Source of the DNA: Odontesthes bonariensis
Taxonomy: Eukaryota; Chordata; Actinopteri; Atheriniformes; Atherinopsidae
Length of the DNA stretch: 64,000 nt
NCBI RefSeq assembly: GCF_027942865.1
Contig: NC_134519.1
Location: forward strand, 21,982,248 to 22,046,247
Reading direction: 5' to 3'
The notes below the pieces were generated by a model. The model was not told the origin of the DNA. It ran no database searches and saw only the letters and a program-made list of their open reading frames with translations. The translations under genes were made by a program, and so were the position numbers. Below are positions 1 to 15,157 of the stretch, in pieces (positions within the stretch are counted from its first letter, which is position 1; every line of letters begins with the position of its first letter).

Positions 1-1691
1 GTGTAGCCTGCATGGCTCAGTGCAATCAAAGCACTCATTAGATCCTGCAGTAGTCTGCAATGACCCCAAATACACCCTGTGTGTCTTCTCCATGATACTC
101 TTTTTGTAATATCTGCTGGCATGCTTCCATGATGCGACCTTCGTGTCAGAGCGCAGAAAAGGACTGAAACCGCAAACAGTATAACGCTTGAACTGAAACT
201 AAAGATGCCCTCTGATCTACTAATCGATGCATACTGTACAGAACATTTTAATGGGTTAGTTGGCTTAAGGGTGAAAATTACATTTTTAACTGTCCTGATT
301 TTGACATGATTGTCAAAAAAAAGTCCAAAAAGAATGAATAACCAAACATTCTTGATTACTATTATAAATATATAAATCAATTCCTCCTGAAATTCTGCTC
401 AAAAACGGTTAATCACAACAAGGGCTAGAGCAGTTTGTACACCAGTTACATTTGAAATTACATCATTTTACTCTGCAGCCTGTCCCCACAACATGGTGTT
501 TCTTAAAAAGCAAGGACAACAAACTGGCAGAAAAGCTATTATTGGATCAAACTTATTTCAATAACAGAGACCAGCTGACCCGACTAAAAACACGATTAAC
601 CTCTACAGTGCAGCCATGTCTGCATAGCTGAGACCAGCTGACAGTCTTGAGATCAGTGTTGCTGGAAGAGCTCCTGTTTTTCCGGTGGGGATTTTCTCCT
701 GTCTGCAGTCTGGTTCCACAAAGGAATAACCTTCTGTGTATCACATTGCTGTGTACTGAGAACATTTCTGTTAATCACCAGTTACTAATAAAGCATCTCT
801 GGAGCTAAATTCAACTCAAAAAGTAATTTTACTTCCACGAAAACCAGTGCACACAGAGGTGTTGTTTGAGGTTGTTTCCAGTTGTAGCTGGAAAAATTAA
901 TCAACTCGGCCTCTGTAACGTGGATTCACTCTCAGCATAGGGCTATGCATCACAGATAGTAAATCTTCTGCTACATCCAAATGTGATTTCCCACCAATGA
1001 CTCACAAAGCTGCTCCTGCCCAATAAACTGCAGCCTCCAGCTGTCAACTAGCGAAGATGTTGATTCATGCAGTGGGGTTCAAGCGAAGGCCATGAAAATC
1101 ACATGATGTCATCTCTCTGCGACAGAGTGAGAGACTCTTGAGCAAAATTTGACCTGCTGCCCCACATGGGACCAGATGCTGCTTCATATTTTGAGCTGGA
1201 ATGTGCATACGTTGTACCGACTGGAAACCTCCCTTTCTTATCCCTTCCCTTAGAGATGCACAGCTTTGTGCACATCAAACCCAGCTGAGTTGAGTGCAGA
1301 AGATTTGAGAACAGTTGATCTTCATCTTTGCTGGGATTTCTCCTCTGTGCCATTCTTTATGTTTTGCCTTCTCTGCCTTGAGAGCAGGCAGCAGCTTTTA
1401 ATAATCAGCCCCACTCAATCAGTCCTATCATCGCTGACAAGGGCAGCCACCCTGAAAAAGTGTATCTGTGTTTGTGTGCTCTTGAAGCAGTGCTCCCAAT
1501 TACAAATGAATCATTGTGCTGAGTCATGTACCCCCTCCCTATCTTTCTGCTCACACAGACCAAGTTTTCTGAACACACACACATTGTATAAACACACTAT
1601 GTTCCTCCTCGAGGAACACTCAAGCTGAGGAAAAACACCAATAACAAGCCTGGAGCTAAGAGTCCGGATCAATTTAGCACTTAGGACTAGA

Positions 1692-1718
1692 TGTGTGTGT
1701 GTGTGTGTGTGTGTGTGT
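1692..1718. repeat. (GT)n microsatellite
   Basis: About 13 uninterrupted GT units. It lies just left of the perfect hairpin at 1814-1851. No gene overlaps it. Confidence 0.95.
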
Positions 1719-1813
1719 TTGTGTCAGAGAGGGACAGATAAAGCAGGTCTATATATCAGGAAAACTATAACTGTACCTGCAGAAAGAGGAGCTGTGTACA
1801 CCATCTGTATCGG

Positions 1814-1851
1814 TACAGATATACAAAGTGACAGCACTTTGTATATCTGTA
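1814..1851. repeat. perfect 17-bp inverted repeat with 4-nt loop
   Basis: Arms at 1814-1830 and 1835-1851 are exact reverse complements separated by the tetranucleotide ACAG. The left arm begins TACAGATATAC. The stem is too short for an ordinary animal pre-miRNA (about 22 bp or more). It could be the centre of a decayed palindromic DNA transposon or a cruciform-prone site. Confidence 0.8.
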
Positions 1852-2364
1852 GCGCTCATCATAAAGATGAATGCTGTTTGTTTACGGTTATAAACATCCT
1901 CCATTAGGTTGTGTGAACATTGGCAGAGCTCCTGCTCCTGGATCAGTGAGCACACGGCTGAATTAGAAAGGCTCACGGCTGGAGCATACAGCACACTAAA
2001 CCTACACAGAAGCCACGCTGTACACTCTGCCTCGCGTACCTCGTTCGTTCCCACATTAGTGATTTTTAGGTGGAGTGAAGTTTTGTCCCACGAGTCAAGT
2101 AAGAAATTCATTAATCAATCAATTATTTTTCAAATTGTGCCTTTTTGCACAAAAAAAAGGCTTTGAACTCTGCCTTTAAGCCACGAATACACAGATATTC
2201 CTAAGTTTCTAAGTTTCTTAACCTGTTAAAACTAAAAGGCTGGATACCTTTGAGAAGCATCAAAGTTTATTTCACCAAAGGTTTCCCAGAATTTTAATCT
2301 TTGGACAAGCTTCACTGTATTCACATACATATACTATAATCTTGTCTGAACAAATCAGCTAAAA

Positions 2365-2443
2365 CATCCATCCATCCATCCATTTTCTATACCCACTTAA
2401 TCCAATTTAGGGTCGCAGGGGGGGCTGGAGCCTATCCCAGCTG
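2365..2443 (+). repeat. teleost interspersed repeat fragment with CATC tail
   Basis: A run of CATC units is followed by sequence reading ...TTTTCTATACCCACTTAATCC... and GGTCGCAGGGGGGGCTGGAGCC. I recognise this from many fish genomes as the 3' end of a LINE-derived repeat that ends in ATGG units, seen here in reverse. Family assignment is from memory only. It is truncated to about 80 bp. Confidence 0.65.
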
Positions 2444-4601
2444 TAGCTACAACATGTTAATGATAAAACTAAAATGTAGGAATAAAATGGATATTTCATT
2501 AAAACATGGCCTATTTCAGTCTTTGTGATATTTTACTGCCACAGGTAAATAAATCGACTCTAAATTGTCCGTAGGAGTAAGCGTGAGCGTGCATGGCTGT
2601 GTGTCTCATGTGGACCTGTGTTAAGAGACACATTTTTGGCTCAGGATTAAATAAAGACAGAAAGAAAGAAAATGAATACAGTCCAGAATATGCCGAGGTT
2701 GCTTCACGTCTGCATATACAACCTTTGAAAAGGCAGCAGTTTGTATCATATTTTGAGTGATAACTATTTGAGGGGTTGTTGTATTTCATGCTTGTTGTGC
2801 TGTTCCCAAGTGCAATCAGTGCAATTTCAATATTGTCCACAGAATAAAAAAAAGGGCATTTAAAAAATGCAACAACAGGGTGGTTTTGTCCAAAATCCAC
2901 TTTTATTTGTAATAATCAAAAAACTATTGTTTTCCTTTTCAAATGCTATGAGTTGCACAGTCAGTTTTATTTGAATTAAATAGGAAGAGCCAAAATCTCA
3001 GCAACAGAAAATATAAAAGAAGAGGCTACTAACCCAAAGCTGGATAGATACCACTAGGTGAGGGAGGTAATCAGTTTTGGCTTACAAAAAAAGAAGTTAA
3101 AAGCACAATATCTTAGCCGGAGCTTGGGAAAATGAACGTAGTGGGCTTAAACACAAAACCTAAACAAAGTCACCTTTAATTCTTATTTACCTTGATCCTG
3201 TCGCTGTCTCCTTATCTCCGGAGGGAGTTTTGTTGATGAGAGGAGAAGCTCTGCAGTCACACTACTGTCAGAAAGTAGGTCACTTATCCCACGTTTCACT
3301 GCATGCCCAAAGCAGATGGGTGACAGCGGTAATTGGCATCACGGACTATGGCACGCTGTGATGGTCCTCTCTCCTGAGATAATGCATCTCTGTTGGAGTG
3401 TCTGCTAAAACCTGGCCGACAGATTCAAAGGAAAACAAAAAAAACAAAAACTAAACACAGCCCTCTGTCCTGGCCCTTTCTATGTGGAGCAAAAGCACAT
3501 AAGGTCAGGTGTCAGGATTTTTTTCAAAGATTCATTGGACCTCTGTTCTGCAGAGCTGGAGCCGTGATTTATTTGAAAATCTTCTGAGCTAAATGCAGCA
3601 TTCGCCTCTATCTGCTGCAGTTTGGCTGGGCTTTCATACTTTCTGGACACAAGACTTCCACACGCAAAAGAATATCATGACACTTTACCAAACAAATAAA
3701 TGCATGCACACTGAAATCATAGGCAAGTTTTGACTTGGTCAATTTATATAAAAGGTGAATAAAACCAGTCATTTGGCTTTATATTGTCGGTGAACTGTGG
3801 ATGTAGGAAAACTATTTTCTGGTTATTAATCTAAATAGTTGACAGAATTTATTCCTAACCAAACTGGTGTGATAGAGCAGAAGTCATGGTTATATACTAC
3901 ATGTGATGTGATACATATGATTTCTCCTGGCCGACCCACCACTCTGCAGACCTACCATCACAGTTAATTAGGGAATAATCATGACATCTAAATTGTTTGG
4001 CAGCTATCAGAGAGAATTAAACAGGATGTCACAGTGTATGATAATTGCATGTGATGTGGGAACCAGCCACTGGAGTCAGTGCGTGTCCTCTTTGCTTGTC
4101 AGGAAGAAAAAGATGGACATCTAGTGGTAGAAATTGCAGTTCTGTGGAAGAACTTTTTTTTACTGGAATTGCTTGCAGTAACATATACAGTGATGGAAGA
4201 GATGAAATCAGTTTTTTTTTTTTTTAAGTATTGGTAGACAGGCAGTTAGGACAGAGTGGAAATGATCACTTTGTCAGACTCATCTTTTCTTGGGCTGTGC
4301 ATGCATTATTTCTTTTTTCAAAAGCAACACCAACCTCTCCTTTCCTCTGTGTTCTAATCTCTCAGTTCAGTTGGAGTGAGCAAATCACATACTAGTATTT
4401 GCCACCCCCTTAGACGTCAGCAAGTGTTACATTGATAGCTTTTTCCCCCCAGAGCCACAGCTGCTCCACTGCTGAGGAGGCTCATGAAAAATTTGACAAA
4501 CCCCTGTGATCACCATGGACGATTGATGGGATCCTGTGTCGTCCAGCTGCTCGTTTTTCACCCCGAGTCAGGCCCCATACTGCACTCTTCACCTCTCTGC
4601 T

Positions 4602-4602
<1 letters not shown>

Positions 4603-4645
<43 letters not shown>
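4603..4645. repeat. (CA)n microsatellite
   Basis: About 21 CA units without interruption, in intergenic sequence left of mul1. Confidence 0.95.
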
Positions 4646-4649
<4 letters not shown>

Positions 4650-6691
4650 TGTATTTATTTTTTCCTTCCCTATGGAATTGCTGAAAGTACATTTCTTAAA
4701 GGTGGCATTTTCTTGTAACCACTGTCACAGCATCAACTCACTGCTGCTTAGAGATGACAGAAATAGTAGTCTCGATGACTCACTACAAGCCTTTTCAGAC
4801 ACCAGGTGCTGTCAACAAGCATTCGCGCTTTTGGAAAAGAAAGAAAAAAAAATTACCCAATTTAATCTCCTATTGAGTCTTGAAAGTGAGAGACGTGTGG
4901 CTATTCAAGCCTGAACTTAGCAACAGCTATTAGATTTTACAGCTATTATTTGGAGACACAGGTGGGTAGTGCACCGACTCTTCAAATATGCATGATTATC
5001 TATCTGTTTGATAAAGAAGCTAGCTTCATCGACTAAACTTTCTGTGACTAAATGTACTTTGTGAATTCAGAAAGTCATACACTATGGATCATTGCAGTAG
5101 AGTGATCCAAGTTATGCACCACTCATGCATGAATAAACGAAAGTACTGCTGCTTACAATGAAATGATGATCAAGTCCCAATAACTTTATTTGAAGAGTTT
5201 CCACCACGGGTTACTGTGTTCATGACAGGGATTCAGCACCAGCCTAAAGTTTGGACACAATCCCCCAATCAAAATGAACGGTTAGGTGTGTCCAGACGTG
5301 TTTATATGCAAATCAAGTTTGCTGGATTTCAATGGCATAAAAGCTTATTAATGCGCTCATAATGTTTGCATGTGATAACCAGTTTGCTTCATGTTTCCGC
5401 AAGCATGGGCCCTTCTCTGAGAGGACCAGCAAATACGCAGTTCTGAAATAGTTTTGTCAAGCTGCTATCCAGCGTGTATGGAGAAACTTTTAATTAATAT
5501 TCCTTAGCTGATCATATAGGTTGGAACTAATCCTTCACAGTCATATCAGTTTGATCATTTTTTTTTAAATGTGAGCAACAGGAATTTGACACATCGCCAA
5601 TCAACATGATTTGTATTCTTATTATAAAGTATTACCAAATACTCTGATTTTGCATTTGTACTACCAGTAATATCCAAGTTTTGATGCATTTCAGTACATA
5701 AAGTTCACATGATACATATGAGACCTGCCCACTCACGTTCCTGTTTATGTGGTCAATATGATGGCCAGGACTCCTAATGATTTGTAGGCAGATGTATCTT
5801 AATTTCTCCCAAACGTTTTCAATATGTTCCTGGAGACAAAGTGATAAGTATAAAGTGTTCACCCGGCAAAGAATCCTGTTGTTTCTTCAAGTAGCAAAAA
5901 AAAAGTTGATCAAATTAAATGAACTAATAACAAGGATTCTGAAATTAGGACGAGCTATCGCAGTGTCCAAATCTGAGGACCAAAACTGATGCAGCAGCAT
6001 CAGGAAATTATGACCTCATTATTCGGTTTGCTTTTTTTCCCCCTCAAATGCCGAAACCATCATTACCCACAATGCAACTTGACTGGTAACAATATGGTTG
6101 GGATACGGACGAGTTACCGTTTACAGCTTATGGCAAATTTATTCTCAGGCTTCTATAACCTCAGATAGAGAAAGGGTCAGTTAGCGTCACTCCAGGCAGT
6201 TTGAGACTGTGTGCAGGTTCTTTATTCAACTTTTTTTGTGTGTAATTCATGCTTTCACATAGAGTATGTGATGGCAAGCTTTTAAAAAAAAGTTAGGTAG
6301 ACTTCCGCTTCGTGTTAGTTGCAAATCTAATTCATCCACAACTGATGGCAAGTGAGGTACTTGCACAAACGTTTTTTGTAGAGAGTGATTTTTACAGTTT
6401 CTGTAAGGATAAACCAGTTTTACATTCTCCCCTTTCTGTAGTGCATTAATTAAACCGCAACCTTAGAACGTACAGTACAGTGCCATTACTGAGACAGCAG
6501 CAGCCAGGTTCATTAACAGAGAAAGGCACATAAACATTTACAAAAATATACATCTGTATCGCTTGAATTTTCATTTTTTCCAATGATTTCCATTTGACTT
6601 AACTTCTCATATAGGATTTCAGATAAAAAAAAGTTACTCACTGACCCTCCGTTAAGAGCAAAATGTTTGCCCAGTGTCCACTAAATTCTCA

Positions 6692-6697
6692 TTTATT
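6692..6697 (-). terminator. candidate poly(A) signal of mul1
   Basis: The minus strand reads AATAAA about 95 bases past the mul1 stop codon. This implies a very short 3' UTR. A second AATAAA on the same strand at 6221-6226 would give a 3' UTR of about 570 bases. The sequence alone does not decide between them. Confidence 0.4.
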
Positions 6698-6791
6698 TCA
6701 AGATTAAAAGTGCAACAGTTTAAACCATTGAGAAGTAAAACGGGAATATTTTGTGAGGAGTCCACCGAGGTCATACGGTCCCACGGGTACT

Positions 6792-9154
6792 TCAGGGCTG
6801 ATAAAAAGGCAGCACTCTGACAACATCCTGTCTGCAGATGGGGCATTTCCGTTGGTGCAGGGCCTGGAAGCAGTTGTGGCAGCAACACACGTGCCCACAA
6901 TCCAACAGGATACAGTCTCGTGGTTGACTGAGACAAATCACACAAACGTTCCCCGTGTGATTGTCTGCCCCGTCTTGAGGGGCCTCAGTAGCGGGCAGTC
7001 TTAAGGCGTCGGTCTGCCGTCTCGCAAATTCCCTGTTTTCCTTCTCCCGCTCCCAGCGTACTTTAAGCTGACGGTAGTAGCGTAGGCTGGCCCAGAAGAA
7101 GACCGCTGCCCCTGTCAAAGCAGAGGCAACAGCCAGCACTTTCCACCAAGCAGCAATGTTGTCATTCTCTCTTCGCAGGGTTTCAAATCCTGCCATGCTC
7201 AAGAAGTACTGGGAGCTATCAGAAGGGGGTCGAAGACTCAGAGTGCCATCCGTGTCCAGTATCAACTCGCCAACCCCCGTAATACTTGTTCCCACCTGGA
7301 AAATAGTTAATAAATGCACAATGTATTATCAAGACTATTTCGGTCTCACATTTACTTTTCACGTTTATTTTTTTCACTGTTTACTCACATACGTCTGAGT
7401 AGCAAGCACCAAAAATGTACGTGGATTGCATATGAATTCATTACCGAGTAACAGAAGTTAAAAATGTAAGAATTTAACTGACTTTGAGCATTTCCTCGAT
7501 CTCCAGGAGACCTTTAGGCTTCTCCCCGCTGAGGTATTGTCCTACAAGCTGTCCAAAACCAAAATTAGCCTGATGAAATTTCTCATTGGTGATCTCTGTG
7601 TGATTTCCAGAGGCTTGTAGAGGGGACACGACTTTGACTGTGGTCTCATCCAATCCAGCCAACGAAAAGGGCACCGCGTTCACTCTTTCATGCAAAACTC
7701 GCTCAGTGTCCAACCTGTAACAGATGGAGAGGGACAGAATGATGATCATAAAGGCAAAATGATTGGATCTTTGGTTTAGCTACATTGTGTCATAAATACC
7801 AATACTCAAGATATTTAAATCCACTTTTTTAAGAATATTGTGCTACATTAATAAGAAAAATTGTAGGTTTAAGTTGCTTTTTGGAGGCCTTAACCTTTCA
7901 CAATAGTAGAAATGAGAATTATAAATCTCACACACAATCTGTAGAAGTAGCTGCACCTTCATGAGTAAATCCCCTGTGGTTCTACTGTTTGGAATGTCTC
8001 CATTAAACAGAGTCCCATAATTGTACCATTTGCACCACCCACCTTGAATGACGTGAATGCATCTTTTTGAAAAACGCTATCAAATTGCATTTAACGCAAA
8101 CATTTGAAGTGGCCGGGGACAGGGAAGTCTGGGTTTCTCTGCTTAAGCTGCTGCTCCCACGACCCGATCCCCGGAGAAGCAGAAGATGATGGATGGATGG
8201 ATGGCAAACATTTGACACACTTTTACGAAAGTGTGTGGGGTTGGACTGTTACTGAGTATTCTTCTCTGAGTGTTCTCACCATGTGCGTGAAATGCTGCTC
8301 CACACCAGCCTGTGTTCCTTCAACGTGAATTTTTGTAACACGCCAAAAATTTCTTTGTTGAAGTGACTCGACAGATGCTCACCCACTGGTGTCACAGTAC
8401 CTACGAAACATGCAATGTCAGAGAATGAGAGGCAAGGTGGCATAGACAGTAGGAAAGCGTGCCATCAGCTCTTGTATGTATTAAAGCAATGACAGCCTGA
8501 TCACCTTCAATGACGGCATATCGCAGACACGCTCCTGGAGTAACTTTCAAAAGGTCTTTGAGTTTTCCATCTATGGCGAAGTGTGGAGCATTCTGACCGT
8601 AAAACACACAGATCATCAAAATAAGCAGCAAACAAAACAGCACAAACACAAAATTCCAAATTTGCACACTTGCATTCGACACTACATGATTTTTTTTTTT
8701 TTTAACAAGACTTTCATACCCTGCAGCACGAGACAGGAAAAGAAAAAGGAAAACCGTCTTTGTGCCACGTAAACTGAAGCCTTTTAACTTCCCCCAGCTT
8801 TAAATTTTCCATCAGCATGTCTGCACTATTTACTTTTTCTGGCCTCTGAAAATGACTTCAAGTAGACGCTGTTGCTTCAGTTAACTCAGGCAACATGTTA
8901 ACAACAGTCACAATGATTTGCCCTCTCTGTACGCATTAGTATCCAGACATTTTAGAGAAATCAATGGACAGAATACCACACTGTTAAAGTAAGTGTGTAA
9001 ATTGCAAAAAAAAAAAAAAAAAAAAAACACAACTTACATCAAGTTTATCAACTGTCGTTCGGCTTTTCTTATGCAAATAGTAGAAGATGCCTGACAAGGC
9101 AAAGCTGGCCCCAAGACACACTGCCTCCGTAAACGTCACAGTGAATCCATCCAT
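6792..9154 (-). CDS. mul1: mitochondrial E3 ubiquitin ligase 1 (MUL1/MAPL)
   Basis: Outer-mitochondrial-membrane RING E3 that ubiquitinates or SUMOylates fission/fusion factors. Coding exons on the minus strand are 9038-9154, 8505-8592, 8280-8400, 7483-7714 and 6792-7295, giving 353 aa, close to the known family length of about 352. Residues 9-25 form a first membrane segment, followed by the BAM/GIDE-type intermembrane domain. A second membrane segment is at about 236-257, and a C-terminal C3HC4 RING lies at 304-341 (CVIC, CGHVC and CPIC pairs all present). The start was chosen because the first exon splices in phase 0. A 5' UTR part (9155-9179) follows an acceptor and joins a leader exon ending at 10081. 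The gene diverges from alg3. All key RING residues are intact. I am confident of the family. A second MUL1-like paralogue may exist elsewhere in a teleost. Confidence 0.93.
8110..8204 (+). repeat. LINE 3' tail with (ATGG)n in mul1 intron 3
   Basis: A GC-rich segment containing GCTGCTGCTCCCACGACCCG is followed by an A-rich stretch and four ATGG units. This is the well-known 3' terminus of an abundant fish non-LTR retroposon (Rex/L2-like, family from memory). It sits wholly inside the mul1 intron between 7715 and 8279, opposite to the gene's direction, and is 5'-truncated. Confidence 0.7.
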
Positions 9155-10080
9155 TCCCTCTGGCTGTCCTGGTACAACCCTAAAAACAGACCAGCACACT
9201 CACACAATATGGAACAAGCACAATGTGTCTATCAACAGTCAATCTACAGCAGTGATCCTGCAGAGTACTGGTTCTGTAAAATGTGGAACAAATCCCACAG
9301 AGTTCATGATAGAGCATCTGGCAATAATATGCATTGATGAGTGTATTTAAATGTTAAATACTGGAAGAAAGTTACAAATAAAGTAGCATGGAACTTTAAA
9401 CGCGTCGCCTATTCCCTGCGTGGATTTGTGAAGTCGGGAGGATGTCGAATGCAGCTTCTGTGTTGACGTTTGAAAGAACACGGAGCCAGCTACAGGCGAT
9501 TTAAAATTCAATAGCAAGTTTTTGAAGGATCTCGAAATGCAATCAGAACGAGAATTTTTAAACACCTCCCTCAATCTCTTTCAAATGATGCCTATCGTGC
9601 ATTTTCTTTAAAAAATGTGAGCTAATGCAATGGAAGGTCGAGATTACTGCGAAGAGTTGGAACTTCAATAGCACACGCAGGAGATGAAATGGGGGAAAGG
9701 CAGAAGTAGAGAGACAACCGCACACCTGTTATTGCCTAGAGCTAGAGATACATCAAGGTTCAGTAAGATTGGATTTGTCACAACCGAATTAAACTGCATG
9801 CCAATATCTTGAAAGCCCGTAGCTCCATTATAAGTGTGCCTTTTACCACTACTTTTACTTACAGAATCATGAAATCATATTCCACTTAGACTGTTTTGTT
9901 CAAAGTACAGTTAGCCTATAGCTTGCTAACGTTGCTAGTACAGCTGGGGAAACAACAGTGACCTCTAAACGTTTTTACGACACAGCGATAAAAACCCACA
10001 TGAGCGTTAAAGAAGAAAAATGTCTACGAGGACATATGTATTAATTATCGAGCAAGTGCAGGGTTAACATGTTTTCTTAC

Positions 10081-10125
10081 CTGTCAGAGAAAATAATCCT
10101 GTCAGGTCGACATAGCGTGAGCGGC
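10081..10125 (-). other. mul1: mul1 5' leader exon (untranslated), approximate
   Basis: On the minus strand a strong donor (GACAG followed by GTAAGA) ends an exon at 10081. The next acceptor is at 9179/9180, just upstream of the mul1 start codon. This places the mul1 promoter against the alg3 promoter. The right edge (transcription start) is a guess within a few tens of bases. Confidence 0.5.
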
Positions 10126-10134
10126 GCTATCCAT

Positions 10135-10168
10135 GTCACGTGACGCAGGTGATACAACGTCACGTGAC
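10135..10168. promoter_or_regulatory. tandem GTCACGTGAC boxes in mul1/alg3 bidirectional promoter
   Basis: The 10-bp palindrome GTCACGTGAC occurs twice, at 10135-10144 and 10159-10168, each followed by GCAG, with a 24-bp period. It matches the CLEAR/M-box core bound by TFEB, TFE3, MITF and USF. Both copies lie in the short space between the mul1 leader exon and the alg3 start codon, so they could serve both genes. Binding is inferred from the motif only. Confidence 0.65.
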
Positions 10169-10225
10169 GCAGAATGGACGCATGTCAGTTGCGGCCTCCT
10201 CTCCGCGTCACTTATCTCCGCTGAG

Positions 10226-13956
<3,731 letters not shown>

Positions 13957-13988
13957 GCCACAGCCTGATCGGACTGGAAGTTGGCAGC

Positions 13989-14019
<31 letters not shown>

Positions 14020-15060
14020 CCCCCTTTGATTCTCGCAACATCCATTGCAAAAAAAGAGGTCACTGTGGTGGACTGTTTCTAAGTGGATAAAAAGGAGCCA
14101 TTTAATACTTTCATCTCCGCTCACTGTTTGAAGTGACAGAAGGTAACATGTGGTTGCAGACAGGCACCTGCATGATGCAATGGCTTGCAGCTGCCGCTTG
14201 CAGTTGAAGAGAGATGAGAGGAGGGGTGGTGGATTCTCAGGTTTCATTTTCAGCTATACAATCAGAAGAAGGGCGCAGCAATGAATGTAATACTGTGTTG
14301 AAAGAATTGGTCATATATGTTACAGAATATCCCTACGGATAAAACGGCACGCTGTCCATAATTTCAGCTTCTTTCATGTCCTGGTTTTATCAGAAATTAA
14401 TTGGCAGTTTATTGGTGCACAAGTTACGTTGTAATGTGTTTACAGAAAGCGGTTTATTTTTTAATTTTAGAACAATTAGATCAAGAAGCTTTAAGTGAAG
14501 TTCATTTGTGACAAAAGTTTGTGATGTTTTCCGTGCCATGATCAAAGTGTTCTCAACTACAAAGCCAACATTTATTTTTAAGTATTTCAAACAAATATGT
14601 AAAAGTAAGCTGTAGACAATTAGGAATGCCTGTCTTCTTTATGAGTCGAACCACAACTTTGAGCAAACAATCAGCCCAGTATGATCAATATGTTGAACAC
14701 TGAAACAGAAAAAAAGTTTGTTAAACCACTGATGCCATTTAAACGTTTCTGCTGTTTTCCTCATGTCTACAAACAACAACAATTGCTTTATTTCCAGAAT
14801 TTGTTTTATTTTATTTTCCCAGCTTTGATTTTCATCTCAAAGTCATCTTTAATAAATCAAATAATCCTGATCATCAGTGAATGTGATTAGGCATTTGGCA
14901 TAGTATACATTACATTGGCTTCAAGCTACATTCTATACTACAAAGAGCTTTTTCGAATGGTCAAGGCATTCTCGTGTTTGCATAAAGCTTAGTTATGATT
15001 AAAGGCCACTTGGTCTATGTCATGTAAAATTAGAACGGCACAGTATCGGTTAATAAAATA
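13957..15060 (+). other. alg3: alg3 3' UTR region
   Basis: Sequence after the alg3 stop has no supported ORF. It contains a (CAT)9 run at 13992-14019 and AATAAA signals at about 14850 and 15052-15057. The 3' UTR therefore ends near 14870 or 15075. Confidence 0.5.
13992..14019. repeat. (CAT)n trinucleotide repeat in alg3 3' UTR
   Basis: Nine uninterrupted CAT/ATC units begin 36 bases after the alg3 stop codon. They are likely transcribed and length-variable. Confidence 0.9.
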
Positions 15061-15072
15061 CAGCATTTTATT
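15052..15072. terminator. shared bidirectional poly(A) signal between alg3 and vwa5b2
   Basis: The plus strand has AATAAA at 15052-15057 and the minus strand has AATAAA at 15067-15072 (TTTATT on plus). The block AATAAAATACAGCATTTTAT is nearly self-complementary. The two genes converge here, so one site can end both transcripts. For vwa5b2 this gives a 3' UTR of about 90-110 bases. Confidence 0.65.
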
Positions 15073-15157
15073 TTCCATGGACAGATCAGTATAATTTGTA
15101 ACGATTAACTAGTAACTAATCATTAGATCTGGCTCAGTTTCCTCTAAGATGATTGTC

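Larger units (their letters stand above)
1..6650. other. gene-poor flank, no supported gene
   Basis: No open frame here shows a domain, a splice-bounded exon series or a family I recognise; the frames of 60-130 codons look like chance. What can be seen is two dinucleotide microsatellites, a perfect 17-bp hairpin and a LINE-type tail, each listed separately. The right end may hold distal 3' UTR of mul1, because a minus-strand AATAAA lies at 6221-6226. The rest is AT-rich unique-looking sequence with scattered poly-A and poly-T runs. Confidence 0.6.

Noticed and set aside
1266-2166. Several 70-120 codon frames on both strands near the GT microsatellite
   Set aside because: They are low-complexity or Cys-rich chance translation, with no splice context and no family resemblance.
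5235-5470. Possible Tc1/mariner terminal-repeat MITE (AAAGTTTGGACACA near GGTGTGTCCAGACG)
   Set aside because: Only short, imperfect stretches resemble terminal repeats. No second end or target duplication could be located.
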